Shown here: in pieces, positions 1-12,500 of the stretch
Position numbering within the stretch: position 1 is the stretch's first letter
Layout of the letters: every line of letters begins with the position of its first letter
Assembly (NCBI GenBank): GCA_963931925.1
Contig: OZ007569.1
Location: 46,637,021 to 46,701,020, forward strand
Length of the DNA stretch: 64,000 nucleotides
Direction: 5' to 3'
From: Onchidella celtica
Lineage: Eukaryota; Mollusca; Gastropoda; Systellommatophora; Onchidiidae
The notes under the pieces: generated by a model
The model's input: only the letters and a program-made list of their open reading frames with translations
The model's database searches: none
What the model was told of the DNA's origin: nothing
Made by a program: the position numbers and the translations under genes

Positions 1-1900
1 AATCCCCCCGAGTTATTTTACATAGCCACCAAGGCCTCCAATATCCTTCGTAATGGCAAAGAAGATATGCTAACCTATGATCCCAACCAACCTCCCGCAC
101 TTAAACTAAACATATAGTAAATAGTAAAATGGCCTGGAACACACACACAGAGCGGAAAGTACGTCGCCCTCCCCAAGACTGTTAGATAGATGGATCACTT
201 ATCTTTATTTTTGAGGAATTCAGATGTTAATATCCTCAATCCATAGCTCCAAGCCCAAAACAGTATTTCTGTCTGAGGTAGAACTGGATGATGAAAGGGT
301 TCCCTCGCCGGTGTCCACGGGTCAATGGGATGTTGAGTTCACCATATGAAATTGAAATACAAAATATTAGATTAATACAAATTGCTTAAACTCTATAATA
401 AAAGACCTGAAAACATAATATTACAACAGTACAATATGAAATAATGGAATAAAAAAATACAATAGGTTTCAAAATAATCTAACTAAGTGGCATGGCGTTA
501 TTAAAGTTCTTTTAAGGGTCCCTCTCCAGTGTTACGAGGTGGGTCCTCGAGTGTTACGAGTTCAAAGAAGGGTGTTACAGATGGGGATTACTGTGCTCGT
601 GTTTTACGGGGATGGTTAATTATAAATTTACGTGTTCGACTGCATTTTTAATAAATATCGAGAGGTTTTAGAAATTACTCTGCCATACCATGCCACATAC
701 ACTAATAACAATTTCGAGTACGTTATATCAAGGACCTTGTAGGGCCACAAATTTATTACTTAAAATTCCTAACAATTTCGTCTATCGTTTACATATTAAA
801 AGACAACATTGCAGCATCAAATGAAAATACTAAAATACATAACTATAAATCTCCTCTAGATCCTTAAGAGATTTGAAACTCTATATCATTTTGATTCATA
901 CACAGTTTACTTAGTAATTATTCATCTTCAGAAATATAGACTGCCTACTACTTCACAAATAATATCCTTATGTCTCAGACGACAATATTAACTCATTTAA
1001 CTGCTTATAAAGGATCAAACCGTCAAGACACACTGACGTAGTTAAGATAGATCTAATCTAGATCTGTTCTAGGATGGGCTGGCAATCCCCAGCCTCATCC
1101 AGACACATCAATTACAATTTACAAATGTGTATATCAGTCACTCTTTCTAGATCTTAATTGCAAGTAAAACTTTATGGTCTTGCATCCCTTTGGTCGCACT
1201 TCTACTGGAAAGTTAGGGTCAGATTCACATCATCTCGAATCATTTTGATGAAACTTACGATTGGTTCCCTGAAACGATTTCAGGGAACTGGAGAAAATAG
1301 CTGTGGATTATTTTCATTGTCTATCCAGGACATAGACATGACTTAACAGTCTGTTGGTTCTCTCTGGCTGAACCGTATTAGCCGACGACCTTCATAGCTG
1401 GAAACTCTACATGGAAGTGAGGTAGCATAAAGATGCTCCCGCTTATCTTCTGCAACTCACGTGACTGCTCAAATTTGATTGGTGCATCCACTTCGAGCTC
1501 CGCTCGCAGCGCCAATAGATTCTATTAATAGTAACAGACAAAGTCAGACCTAGGATGTCAAAACCTTTCGCAAAGTCTCTACACCCTAAACGTTTTATGT
1601 ACGAATTTCTTCACTCCTTATTCGCCCCGTCTTTCCCTGTTAAGGTACACCCAAACCACGGGGTCGAAAACTGCATCGTCACTGTTAATTTATCCATTCG
1701 TTCTATCCTGACCCACTTTCTTTCCATCTCTAAGAAAAGCGTTACAAAAACAAACTGTCCACGGGAATAGTTCAAGGACGTTTGCACTGGCTAAAATCAA
1801 TGATGCCATGTAATAAACAATGCGTGACCTAGCACGGCAATTCAAATCCTAATCCTGACAGTACTTGTGATATTGAAAAAGAAATATTTAGTATAAACTG
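1..1900. other. Non-coding stretch, probably repeat-derived
   Basis: I see no convincing coding exon here. The sequence is AT-rich with some GC-richer patches (for example around 480-600 and 1,400-1,530). It contains short GATCTA-type simple sequence near 1,050-1,075 and one perfect 11-bp inverted repeat at 1,264-1,288. Open frames present are short and look random. It could be the intron or 5' flank of the gene whose last exon lies at 5,335, or old repeat DNA. Confidence 0.4.
1264..1288. repeat. Short perfect hairpin
   Basis: Arms GTTCCCTGAAA and TTTCAGGGAAC are separated by CGA. No run of T follows and no gene is adjacent, so the role is unknown. Confidence 0.6.
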
Positions 1901-1918
1901 TTTTGGAGACGAACAAAA

Positions 1919-4900
1919 CTTCAAGATGGCTGCAAAATTCAAGATGGCCACCATTGTGATTGTTTCTGAGTGTAGAAAAGTGGCCCGGATATTGACTATT
2001 TTATTATGCAGAAATATCTGACATTTTCACTCTTTTATGGTCTAATAAAGAAAAATAACTTTGCAGTCTTGGAGGGTGTTTCAGAGCAGAAGCAAAAAAA
2101 CACGGGAAAAGCCTGAAGTAGGAGTGCACTTTTTGCTGATCTTTTTCTTATGTGCCAATCGGTCTTTGGGCAAATTTTTCAAATACAGCCATCCACTACA
2201 TCCATCAGCAAAAACTGAAAACTATATAGAACCTCAGAAAGCAGACATTAACAACATATGTGCAGAGATCATAGAGAACAAACAATGTCAACCACAAACT
2301 AACTGATGCACTAATTATAGATGGCTCTGTTTTCGTTCGTCGTCTCCATGCAGTAGAAGTCACATTTCAAGAGTATTCAGAAATCAGTTTTTCCGAAAAA
2401 AAAAATGGATGTTCCTGCTTAGAGACATGCACAAGTTGACAAAATGTTTGATCAATACAAATCTGACAGTCTGAAAGCCTATGCAAGAAACCGAGAAGAG
2501 GTACTAGAAGGTGTAAAGTGACACCAACTGGAAGGGTCCGAAGAGCTGGTCCATATTTATTTACAAAATAATGACATCAAATCAGAATTATTTCCTCAGC
2601 TGGCTAACAGTATATATAACATACAAACTAAGAGTATATATAACATACAAAATGGCATTGTGTGGCAAGATATGAAAACAGTCAACAACAAGATAGCCAG
2701 GCAGACTACCCTTTGCACATATGAAAGGCCGATTAAAGAATATTTGTGCATCTGACACCTGCAATTGAATGCACCTGTTTTACAACTGCCTGTATTCCTT
2801 CAAATCACACAGACATAACAACTATTGCTGTGTCAGTTTTTACCGGCTTAAACTCAGCTGACTACAGCAACTTTGAGTCTCTTTTGACAAATCAAGAAAA
2901 GACAGCTGTCTATTAATGATCAAGCAAGAGGTCCTGTAGCATCAAAATGAAAAGTATTTTTCATTCATGCCCTCCACGGATGTGATACTGCGCCAGCCTT
3001 CAGAAAGAGAAGGAACATTTCTTTTCTTCAGATATGGAAAGACATGGAACATTCTTTCCAGATGCATCAGAATCGTTTGCCAAACTGAGCAGATTCCCAG
3101 TGAGTGTTGGTATTAACGACATTCGGAAGATAGAGAGATTGTAGAAAGGTTATACTATTTACATATGTTGATAATGCCATAAACGGTCTGTCACTCAGTT
3201 CAACATTTTGCCACCAACAAAAGCAGCCCTGATAGATAACATTCACAGAGCAGCGTACCCAGGAGGTGTTATGTCGGTCAAGCTCTTGACCAGAGCCTGT
3301 AACTACCCTTTGCCAGACCTTGCAATAGGATTTTCAAATCAGCTTGAAACATTTGTCAAAGACATGTGCAGAACATCTGCATTCTCATCATGACGGATAG
3401 GTGCATTCTCTTCTGAAATTGTGGAAACAGACACCTTGCCTGGAAGAATTCACCATTGCACAAGTCCACAGGCAACAAGGATGATGACCTCGACCCATTG
3501 GGACTGTGTTTTCGGTAGAAAACTTGCACTAGGTTGCAAGCAAAATAAGTAGCCTACCTTCAACACTGATCTGCTGGTTGTTCACATTTCCACCTTTTCA
3601 TCAATGGAGCGAGTTCCTTATTACGACAATGAAATCTTTAGAGAGGTTATCAATTTTCTTGGTGATGCTTTAAATGCCATTAACACATTAACTGAGAAAT
3701 TTATTGTCGGTACTTGGCCCACGAGTGGATGTTATATCCCTGGCCCTTTCTTGAAATCACACTAATGTATTCTCACAACTGCTGATGTCAACTCTGTTTT
3801 GCCAAATATTCTGTGTGTTTGTACATTGTGGATTGAACCAAAAAAAAAAAGGGAAGGGGAGCGCTTTTTTGCAAATTTTTAAGATTTTATACTTTGGAGA
3901 TGGGGGGTAAAAGCACAAGATTTCAATTATTGAAAACTTTATAACTAAAATGTGTTTATGATAAGGAATGGACTTCAACTGAAACAGTTGTCGGCCTTCC
4001 TTTGTAACATTCCCACTCTATGCGGTTTTAGAACAGGGCCAGTGATACAATGATGTGTTTTCCTGCTAGAGCCAGTTTTCTTCTTGTTTGGGTTATTTCA
4101 ATGAAAAAAAATTGACCAAATGCCATGCCACAGACTGTCGTTATGGTGCATGGCATGTCTGCCAGAGAGACTCTTCTTGACATGGTCAGGATGAAAACAT
4201 TGCCTGAAACTTAGGTAATACAGTCCGTAACTGCAAGCAAATGAGGTGGCCAGTCATCTTCTCTATCTGTCCATATGAACGCCACCATGATAAATGCAGT
4301 CTCAGTCAGGCAGTTTACTCAAGATTGTGTCATTCGTTGACATTCTTTTTTTTATCACTTTGAATTTGGTTGAGGTCTGCCACCATGTACACTCTGGTCG
4401 AAATGGGAAGTGCTGGTCTCAAGAAATCCTGAACGACTAATTTCAGTTCCCAGGTCGTTGCAAGTTGGTCAGTTAGTTCATCGCTGTTAATATTGTGCCT
4501 CCCTCAGAATTTCCCAAGTTGGAATCGTATTGGGCGCTCATGTCCTAAGGAGTATCGATATTCAAAAATTATGTTGTGACGTCATAAGGGGCAATTTCAA
4601 AGGATCGCTGGATAGACTCAGTATCCAGAGTGCCCAGCATCGGTGCCATCTAAGGCTTTGCTCAGGCCTTGGTAGCAAAACATCTCCACCTCGTGTAAAA
4701 AATGCTCTACTGGCATCATGTGGCCTCAAACAGAATTAAAGTCAGTGACCATCTAAGTATTCAAATCAGCAATTAAATTTTTCATATATATACTGAAACA
4801 AAGGCTGGACACCTTTACATAGAAATCTCACTTGGACAATGTTTGTGGTTAGTTGTTTCTTAAATTATATTGATATTGAATGAAACAGGCTTGATAAGGA

Positions 4901-5014
4901 CAAGGCTATCCCACTTATAACATATGTTGCTGTAAACTCGCTGCTGTGCTGCCAAGAAAGAGAAATTATGGATTATTATATTGTTGGCGGCCATCTTGGA
5001 TTTTTTTCCTGGCC
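1919..5014 (+). mobile_element. Decayed DNA element related to the 14.6-17.9 kb element
   Basis: Short AAGATGGCNGCC-type motifs occur near the left edge (1,922-1,957) and, inverted, near the right edge (GGCGGCCATCTTGG at 4,987-5,000). The same motif lies in the inverted repeats of the element at 14,555-17,909. Between them are broken plus-strand pieces of the same protein family. The edges are approximate, no target duplication was found, and the many stop codons show the copy is dead. Its orientation is opposite to the second copy. Confidence 0.5.
2280..3395 (+). pseudogene. Broken transposon protein, PIN/FEN-like family
   Basis: Translation in shifting plus-strand frames gives pieces matching the better copy at 15,607-17,719. 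A segment near 2,305-2,335 reads DALIIDGSVFVRRLHAV. A segment near 2,810 reads TDITTIAVS, matching TDTDVVVIAVAIS of the other copy. A segment near 2,960-3,000 reads HALHGCDTAPAF, matching HALPGCDVCSAF. A segment at 3,208-3,393 starts PPTKAALIDNIHRAAY, matching PPTKNALEQHVKRAVY. The order is the same as in the other copy. Frameshifts and stops separate every piece, so no product is expected. Older than the second copy, judging by damage. Confidence 0.6.
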
Positions 5015-5334
5015 AACACATTATTCTTAAACACTATCATAAGGAGAATGTTCGTGCCAAGTTACATGCTTCTATCATTTTTTGAACGATTGTTCCAGTT
5101 ATCAAGCCCACTTAACGGGTGGATGTTATTCTACTCTATTCTGGTCAAGCTGAAGGTGGACAGTTGCCAAAAGCCTGGCTTCATTGAAAAATAGAACAGG
5201 GAAAAAAAAAAAAAAAATTCTCATGAATCTCTGTTGGGATTGTTGAACCAGAAGGATCTTTTTTTTTTCCCTTTAAATGTTTATGCAAATAAGTAGATAA
5301 GACAATTTGCAACGATTGTTGTTTTGATCCACAG

Positions 5335-5439
5335 GAAAGTCGGCGTTCAGCTGGAGACCTTAGCATACAGAGTAGTGGAGACCTGAGTGTACGGGGACGT
5401 ACTGCTAGTACAGAACAGTTGTCTGGGAGATTGTTTTAG
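5335..5439 (+). CDS. Probable last coding exon of an unrecognised gene
   Basis: A good splice acceptor (GTTTTGATCCACAG) ends at 5,334. It is followed by 34 codons, open from the first base, then a TAG stop at 5,437-5,439. The peptide is rich in Ser, Gly and Arg, with a repeated pattern (AGDLSIQSSGDLSVRGR) and the C-terminus STEQLSGRLF. Such Ser-rich tails are typical of disordered protein ends. I cannot assign a family. No upstream exon is visible in the window; the preceding intron holds the decayed element at 1.9-5.0 kb, so the rest of the gene would lie to the left. It could be a chance open stretch, but the downstream T-rich DNA fits a plus-strand transcript. Confidence 0.5.
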   Translation, partial: ESRRSAGDLSIQSSGDLSVRGRTASTEQLSGRLF

Positions 5440-7021
5440 CTTCAATTTTTAAATATTTTTTTTGGTCTTCATTTTTTTTTTTTTAAAGTTATCAGCATCC
5501 TTGTAGCTTTACCATGTTTTAATGTCTGTATACAGTGGGTGAAAATGGTCAACAGTCCTCTGTACATGTAAAAGTGAAGGTTAGCATTAACAGAACAGTA
5601 AAAGTAACAAATTCAAATTTCCAGCAGTTTCATCAAGTTACCACATTTAGTGTTTTTTTGGTCAGTGTTAGTTGTCTTGCCTTGCTTATTTCTTCTATAT
5701 GTGTAAACTTGTAACGTAAAACATGCAAGGCTTTGCATTAGTAGTAAACACTGCTTCATATCTTAATGAAATCAGTGGAATGAACAACACAGAATATCTT
5801 ATAAGAATTCTGAAATTTCTTTTCTCTTTCCACATTGTTTGAACCATCACTATCATAAGCATGAGAGCAAGCTGAAGACATTCAATCAGATCATTTAATT
5901 TCTCCATCTTTTCATTTTTAAATTGTCCATGGGAGTGTTGGCTTTTTCATTCATGGAGTTAACTGCTTGGTTCTGACAAAATATTTGATGTTCAAGGGCA
6001 GATTTTTATCTAGCACATGCCAATATAGAACTGTTTTGCAGCTAAGGACAAAAACAGAGTAACAGAACAAAAATATCTTCCAGCAAGCGGATTAGTTGGA
6101 CACATGCCATCGTTGTCAAACGTTGATAATAAAAACAATTGTACTTGTACCAACTAGATGACATTGTAATATCAACTGGACCTTCTCTATTGTCCTGCTG
6201 CACAGCAAAAGAACAGTGTGATAGAGAGTAGCCAACAATTTCGCTATGACAACCCAGTCTTTTCCTTGGCATTCATCAAACTTGTCAGAGCAAAGCAACA
6301 GTCTACATATACATGTACTTTAAATCAAGTATCATATTTTGTTGATGAGCCTGATGTGTGAAAATGGTGTGTGCATGGCCATGGAATGTGTTATCAGAAA
6401 CTGCCATTGGAAATTAGTAACTCTATTGACTCAATTCTTGGTACCTGAAGGAGGAGGCTTAAATATTGAACTTTACATTAAGACAAGTATCTAACAAGAG
6501 CACGAAAGTCATTACCGGTATACCACATCTTGTATCGAATTTGTGCATACATGTTTTGTATATCTTATGGGGAGTTTCTTGTGATTAGTTCCTTTTCATA
6601 TATTTTTTATCTAGAAATTGTTTATCATTGACAGGATGTTGACACATATTGTTGGTTTTGATATTTTCATGTGTACATTTTTGCTCTGAAATTTAAATAC
6701 AACAATTGCTTTTTTCCTATAGGATCTAGATCTAGTCATTTTGGTCTTCTTCTTTGCCAAGACATAATAAACAGTGCTTATGTTTTAAATTCTTTTATGG
6801 ACACAAAAGTCTGTGTATGCTTGTATTCAGCTTGTGGCCCCGATTGTTTTGTGATCATGTTGTTAAATTTGGACACTGCCCATAAAAATGGCAAGAGGTG
6901 CATCCTTTGTGTGAATCTCCTTAGCTTTGTCCAGAAAATTTTCAGGCACATGCACAGAATTGAAATAACTGTTTCAGAAAGATTTATCCCGTGGACATGT
7001 CTTCTTGAGAGTCAGACTTAA

Positions 7022-7590
7022 CCCTTACATTGCCACGTCCATAAATATAATGCCTAAATGCACCCAATTTGCCACCACTTTTCAGAAAAAGTAACAAGAA
7101 TGGCCTACGTTAGAAAAAAAATTATTTCTCCTAAATGAAAAGAGTCAGCATTATGAAACTTTCAGGACATATTGTGTATAGAATATACCACATTGTGACA
7201 TCATTAGGAACCTCAAAGTCACTATCAGATTCTCCCTCTTGTTCTGCGTAACTAGCCCAAGAAAATTCACTCCCACTGTCTTCATCCTCACCAGAATCTG
7301 AATCAATCTAATAGAGAAATTTGTCATCACTTGAATCCATTGTCTTTCCATGTAAACAGTGAAGAAAAAGCTCAAAACACAATGTAAACAAAGATCTCGT
7401 GGAGAAAAATTTGACCAGGAGGATGAACCTTTTTGAAACAAGGGACATCGCTCATGATATCTCTATAAGCCCATTCGTTTTAGTTTTCAACCTTTTGCTT
7501 CGTCCTATGATGAATTCAACTGCAGTCGAACTCGGCAGAGGCTGTCCACAGCAGAAGCTTCAGCTAGGGTCAAAGTCGACAATGTAAGGG
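7022..7590 (-). mobile_element. piggyBac-type deletion derivative
   Basis: The element is flanked by TTAA at 7,018-7,021 and 7,591-7,594, the target duplication expected of piggyBac. The ends are inverted repeats beginning CCCTTACATTG. Minus strand from 7,340 reads a short acidic peptide start (MDSSDDKFLY, a stop, then IDSDSGEDEDSGSEFSWASY and on to FEVPND). Acidic, Asp/Ser-rich N-termini are typical of piggyBac transposases. No catalytic DDD core is present, so the 569-bp copy is an internally deleted, non-autonomous remnant. Confidence 0.75.
7170..7340 (-). pseudogene. piggyBac transposase N-terminal remnant
   Basis: The frame starts at ATG (7,338-7,340) and has one internal stop after ten codons. 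It then runs through an acidic stretch rich in Asp, Glu and Ser. This matches in style the N-terminus of piggyBac transposases, and the TTAA-flanked ends around it support the call. The catalytic domain and the C-terminal Cys-rich domain are absent. Confidence 0.6.
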
Positions 7591-9383
7591 TTAAACTAAA
7601 ATTGAAATAGTTGCAACTTCAAATGATAATAACTCACATAGACCTTCACATGAAATTGAAAAGGAGACCAACTATGAACTAAACCAAGATAAGAGAGAGA
7701 ACCTAGTAGATCTCACTGTGGTGGTTGGATAGCTGAAGAAAAAGTGATAAATTTTCTTCAACATTTATCATAACTATTATTATCATTGAGAGTTTGTGGA
7801 GAACTGACAAGGAGATATTGGTGGTTAGTTCAGAATTGTTGTGGCATTTTGACTTGCACTGAGCAACATTTAGTCCCTTGAAATTTACCAGCAGGGTATG
7901 TGTAATCATTAAATGATTATAGATTATTTGGAATTTTGTAGTGAAACTATCGTACCAAGGTAAACAAAAATCTGAATTCAGATTTATCTGTAGTGACAAG
8001 TAAGAAAAATATGGAGTAATAAGGTGGGTATGGCTACTTTGAAATATTGTGTGATATCAGCATAAGTAGGTGAAATGTTCAAAAGTGCATTTAATTTTTT
8101 AGTATAACTTTACTGATAGTTTCTGTTTGATATGATTTTGCAGGTTCTAATTATTTGAACCTTTTCTGTAGATAAGGAATATACTGAATGAGAATTATCA
8201 GTATGGAATTCGTCAGATCATTCAGAGAGCTATTTAAAGTTGGAAATGATGTTGCTCTTGTAGGAATCATAATTTTGCAATATTATGGCAGTAAAATGTG
8301 CATGTGTTGTAATTTTCCGCTGGGAAACAATCTGTGATTGATGTCAGTCTATCCTTTAACACTGCATGTCACAAAAGTTGCACATATTAAAAATATCATT
8401 TTAAAAAAAGTTTGATTCTGAAATTAGTAACAGAATAAACTGGCTCTCTTGTCACTTTGGAACAATTATGATTTCTTTGGTCATTGCGCATCCCTTAGAA
8501 TGTGTGAGGACCAGTGCTTGGAATGTTTGTGGTTGTGCTAGTGGTCTCCTGTACCCCAGCCAAAGGTCTTTCATCCCCTAACAACTGCGGACTGTTTCTG
8601 TGTGGAGGTGAAGAGGACTGCACTGTCATCACTGTGTTTCTGTATGAGGAAAGGCATCTCCCCTTGCTTCATTCATCATAGTGTGTGTTACCCCAAGATT
8701 TCAGCCTGAACCATATCTTTGTATCTGTTAGCATCTGTATGTTACAATGTGTCGCTCTCTCAACCGTTTTTCACAAGTCTGTGTTCGTTGTATGAACCCT
8801 TCTGTTTCATTAAAGAGAGAATAATTCAAGGCAAGCTTCAGTATACTTAGTTATGGTTGGAATACCAATCTTACTTTCAAGCTTGCTTCCTTAGTGTAAT
8901 ATACCACATTAATTGTCATAAATGATTATCAGTATGTTTCTTGAAAAGAACTGAAATTTGTTTTCAGTATGAGCCTTTGATTTCCTTTCTTATTTTTATT
9001 TTTTTCTTCACTCCAATGTCTGTGACAAAAAATTTAGGTGTGGTCACCAGTTGCATTTTGTGAGTACCAGAAATTCTGGCAAGAATAATTTATCTATGTT
9101 TTTCTCCTAAATAGCAATATGTGCACGAAAATGCTCACAGATAGGGAAATTTGTTTAAACCACTTAAAGGACCAGAGCTTGTAAGTTTCAAAATAGACCA
9201 TTTTAAAATTAAGTAATAAGGCAAGGGTAGAGTCATCTTAAAATGTTGTGTCTTTCTTTCAAAACTGTGTAACTGGTCAGAACTACAAGGTTAGTCTGAG
9301 CTGTTGTTAGGTCAGTCTTGTTCTCAGATTCCTCATCAGAATACAAAACCATTAAGCATTAAATCATCACCTGTGTATAATAG

Positions 9384-9593
9384 TAGTTCATTTTCTTCTT
9401 GTTGGGAAGTTGAGGTAGATTACTAAGATAGTTTTGCTTTTGATGGGATACTGAGGTAGCATATCAACTGAGTTTTCTTTTTTAATGGAAAGTTGAGTTA
9501 GCTTAATAAATTAGTTTCATTTTAGATTTGAAGTTGAGCTAACCTAACTCTTTAGTTTTCTTTTTAATAGAAAGTTGCGGTAGCTTAACCTTG
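9384..9593. repeat. Degenerate 41-45 bp tandem repeat, five copies
   Basis: Units start at about 9,384, 9,429, 9,470, 9,512 and 9,553. Each has the pattern TAGTTTTCTTTTT, a short spacer, then AAGTTGAGGTAGCTTAA with changes. The spacing is close to 41 bp. It lies in the presumed 3' UTR/intergenic DNA. Confidence 0.65.
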
Positions 9594-12500
9594 TTCCACC
9601 TAGCACTACACTCAGATCCACTGTGGTGGTATATTAGCTTCAAGAAATCAAATGACAATGCCTTCTTCAGCCTTCTCTTTCCTGCTTCACATTTCGAATA
9701 TTTTCAGGGGAATAAATAAGAGAAGACCTGTAAGAACTTTACATGGCTATTTATGTTTACTTGAAGCACATCATAGTGGATTTGGTAGTGAAGAGTGATA
9801 AACCTTGGAGTTATTTATTGCATTCTCACCCTTTTTGAGTTTGATGTTAATCTGCTAATGGGCTTCAGCTATGGGCATTTTCATTCATAATCGTCAGCTC
9901 CCATCAGAGAATGTCTAGCACAGCATGGTAAAGGAAACATTTGATGCTTTGGTTACACATGTGCATTTAGTGCACAGAGCAGAATAATAAAGTTTTTTCA
10001 TGAAATGTGAGAAATATTTTCTGGCCCTCAAGAAATGGCTCTAGGTTTTCATTTTGACAGTAACACACGATGTTTGAAGATGTTCAAAATTGTCAGTGGT
10101 GTTTGTTTTCATGGATGGACAAGTAATTTTTGTGGGAAGTCAAAACATTTTTGTTGGATTATTACAAAGTTTTTGAAAATTGAGGTAGTTTTGTAGCACT
10201 CCATGTATGTTGGGGAAAGGATATTAGGTTCATTTGGGTTCAGGCATAGTACAGATTGCAGGTCATAAACCTGAAGTACCAAATTTTTTATGATCACTGT
10301 ATGATGTGTTCCTTATTTGGTCATTTGCTGCTTAGCCAACAAGTATGCATGACACTGCCAAAATTCATCACTTTTGGGCATTGTCAGCTCTTGAGATCAA
10401 TAATTATTTTTTCAGAAGTTATCATTTGTGACAAGTTTGTAATAAAAGAGTATTTGCTTTTGATCAGGGAAGTCTTTACTGAGCACTGAGTTGAAGATGT
10501 AGCAAAGTGTCTTTTGGCCATTTTACCGGAGCTAGAGAATAAAAATTATTTCTTAAGTTTATAGATTGTTTGTCCAGCTCCGTCTCACTTCAAATTTTCA
10601 TGGAGATGTATTCTTTCAACCTTATGGAAGTAACACACAAAGTTAAAGGTAAAAGGGTTATTTTAGTCTATTTTTTTGTAATCTTTCTACAGATTTCAGT
10701 TTTACTGGAAGATCATCCTTTTATATGTCAGGATTTTATGTCATTTCTTGCACCTCAGATCTAGTGGGTTGTTTTCATGTTTGTTTCTTTTCTATCATGT
10801 AGAGATGTTTAAAGGCTGTGATGATACTGGTTTGTCAGATTGGGGTTGTCTTCTATTTGCCTTGATGACTATTGAAAAATATTTTTGTGTTAACTGCTTC
10901 ATGTATGTAAATAGCAACTGGCAATTTTTAAAGCCCACATGCTGTCCTGCATTGTCATGAAAAGAGATTACTAATGTTGCTGTATCGATGTTGCTTGTGT
11001 ATTCTGAAGAAAAATTGGGAACTTTAACATTTTCTCGTAATCACAGACTCAGTGAAGAAGCAATTACATTGTATTTTCATCTCCTGTTTTACTAGATTGT
11101 ACTGAATTATATAGTGGATATTGTAGTTACTTACTTACTTGACTTTCATATTTGAATTCTATTGATTGTCAGTTATGTGCTTTATTTATTTCTTGAATCA
11201 GTTTTAATGTTATAAAGAGAAAAAAATAATGATCTTCCACATATTGTGGGTCTGTCCAAAACTGTCATATTGCAAGACTAATGTAATTCAGTACAACAAT
11301 CCATGCAAATTTTGCAGCAGTATCATTTTGAAAAGAGAGAATGGTGTTTAGTGCTTCTGTTGAGTGGCCTACTATGAAGATGTATTTAATTGTAATATCC
11401 ATGCATTTCCATATCATTAAATATATTATGTCTACTTCAAAGGGACTGTAAGTTCTCATTTGTAGAGTTGAGGCTTTAACTGAGACTGATTAAAACCAGC
11501 TGCCCATCAGATTTGATAAACATGTGGATAAACATTGTCCTCTGGAATCATGTCTCCGAAGGAGGTTTGTAAAATTTAGATGAACTGATAGCTACATGCA
11601 ATTTGCACTATTCTGATATATCAGAGCAGGGAGGAATTGGTTTTTTCCATTCTCTAGTCTAAGAAGACATAATATGCATGATTTGGAAATGTCCAGTATC
11701 TTAAATGCAATAAATATGACCTCTCTTTTATCATTCCATCAGTTCTGAGAATGCCTCTATTAGCTTCCTGCCCATTTTGCGTTGCTGGTTAATTCCTGTG
11801 CAGTTAGCATCTTCTTCAGTTTTATCACAATCTATTGTAAAACAGTGCACGCCAGAAAGCGGTATTTTCTAGTATAGTCAGGTATTTTCCATATTGTTGT
11901 GCATTTTTGTCTTTTCAAGAGAATGAGGATCGAAACTTTGAAGAGGCGTTTAAAATCAGAAGACAATACATGTATTATGTCACAAACACATACCTTGAAA
12001 AGGTTTTAACAGATTGGAATGACACTTATATTAATGAAATTAGGGGTGAGAGAACTATTTTCATGATAAAACCTCAAAACCCGCAAAATGTCTCATACAG
12101 CAATTTGGCAAATACCGCGCAATTGTACTGTACGTAGTAGGAACATGTAGTAAATCAGTAAATGTGACTTCCACCAAACGGTCTTTGTTAAAAAGGCTTG
12201 TGTTAAAACAAGGAAACAGTTGGTGTTACTTTGACATTTGTCTTTTTTCGATGAATATCTTTAATAAGGCTTTAAAAATAGTACATTCACTGTATTTGTA
12301 GTTGTGGAATGGAAGAAGTGTTAATGAATTAAGATCTCATGTCAGTTCTAAGGTTAACAACCTCAGTCATTGATTCATCACTTTTTTTCCTAGTTGTACT
12401 CACTGTAGCTTACACCCAGTATCTGTTGTCATTTATTGTCCAAATTTTATCTAGAAAGTTACAGTAACAAAGTCCATGACCAAGTGAACTCGAAAGGAAA

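Noticed and set aside
11907-12137. 76-codon plus-strand open frame
   Set aside because: Composition looks protein-like but it lacks splice sites, family match or neighbours to support a gene.
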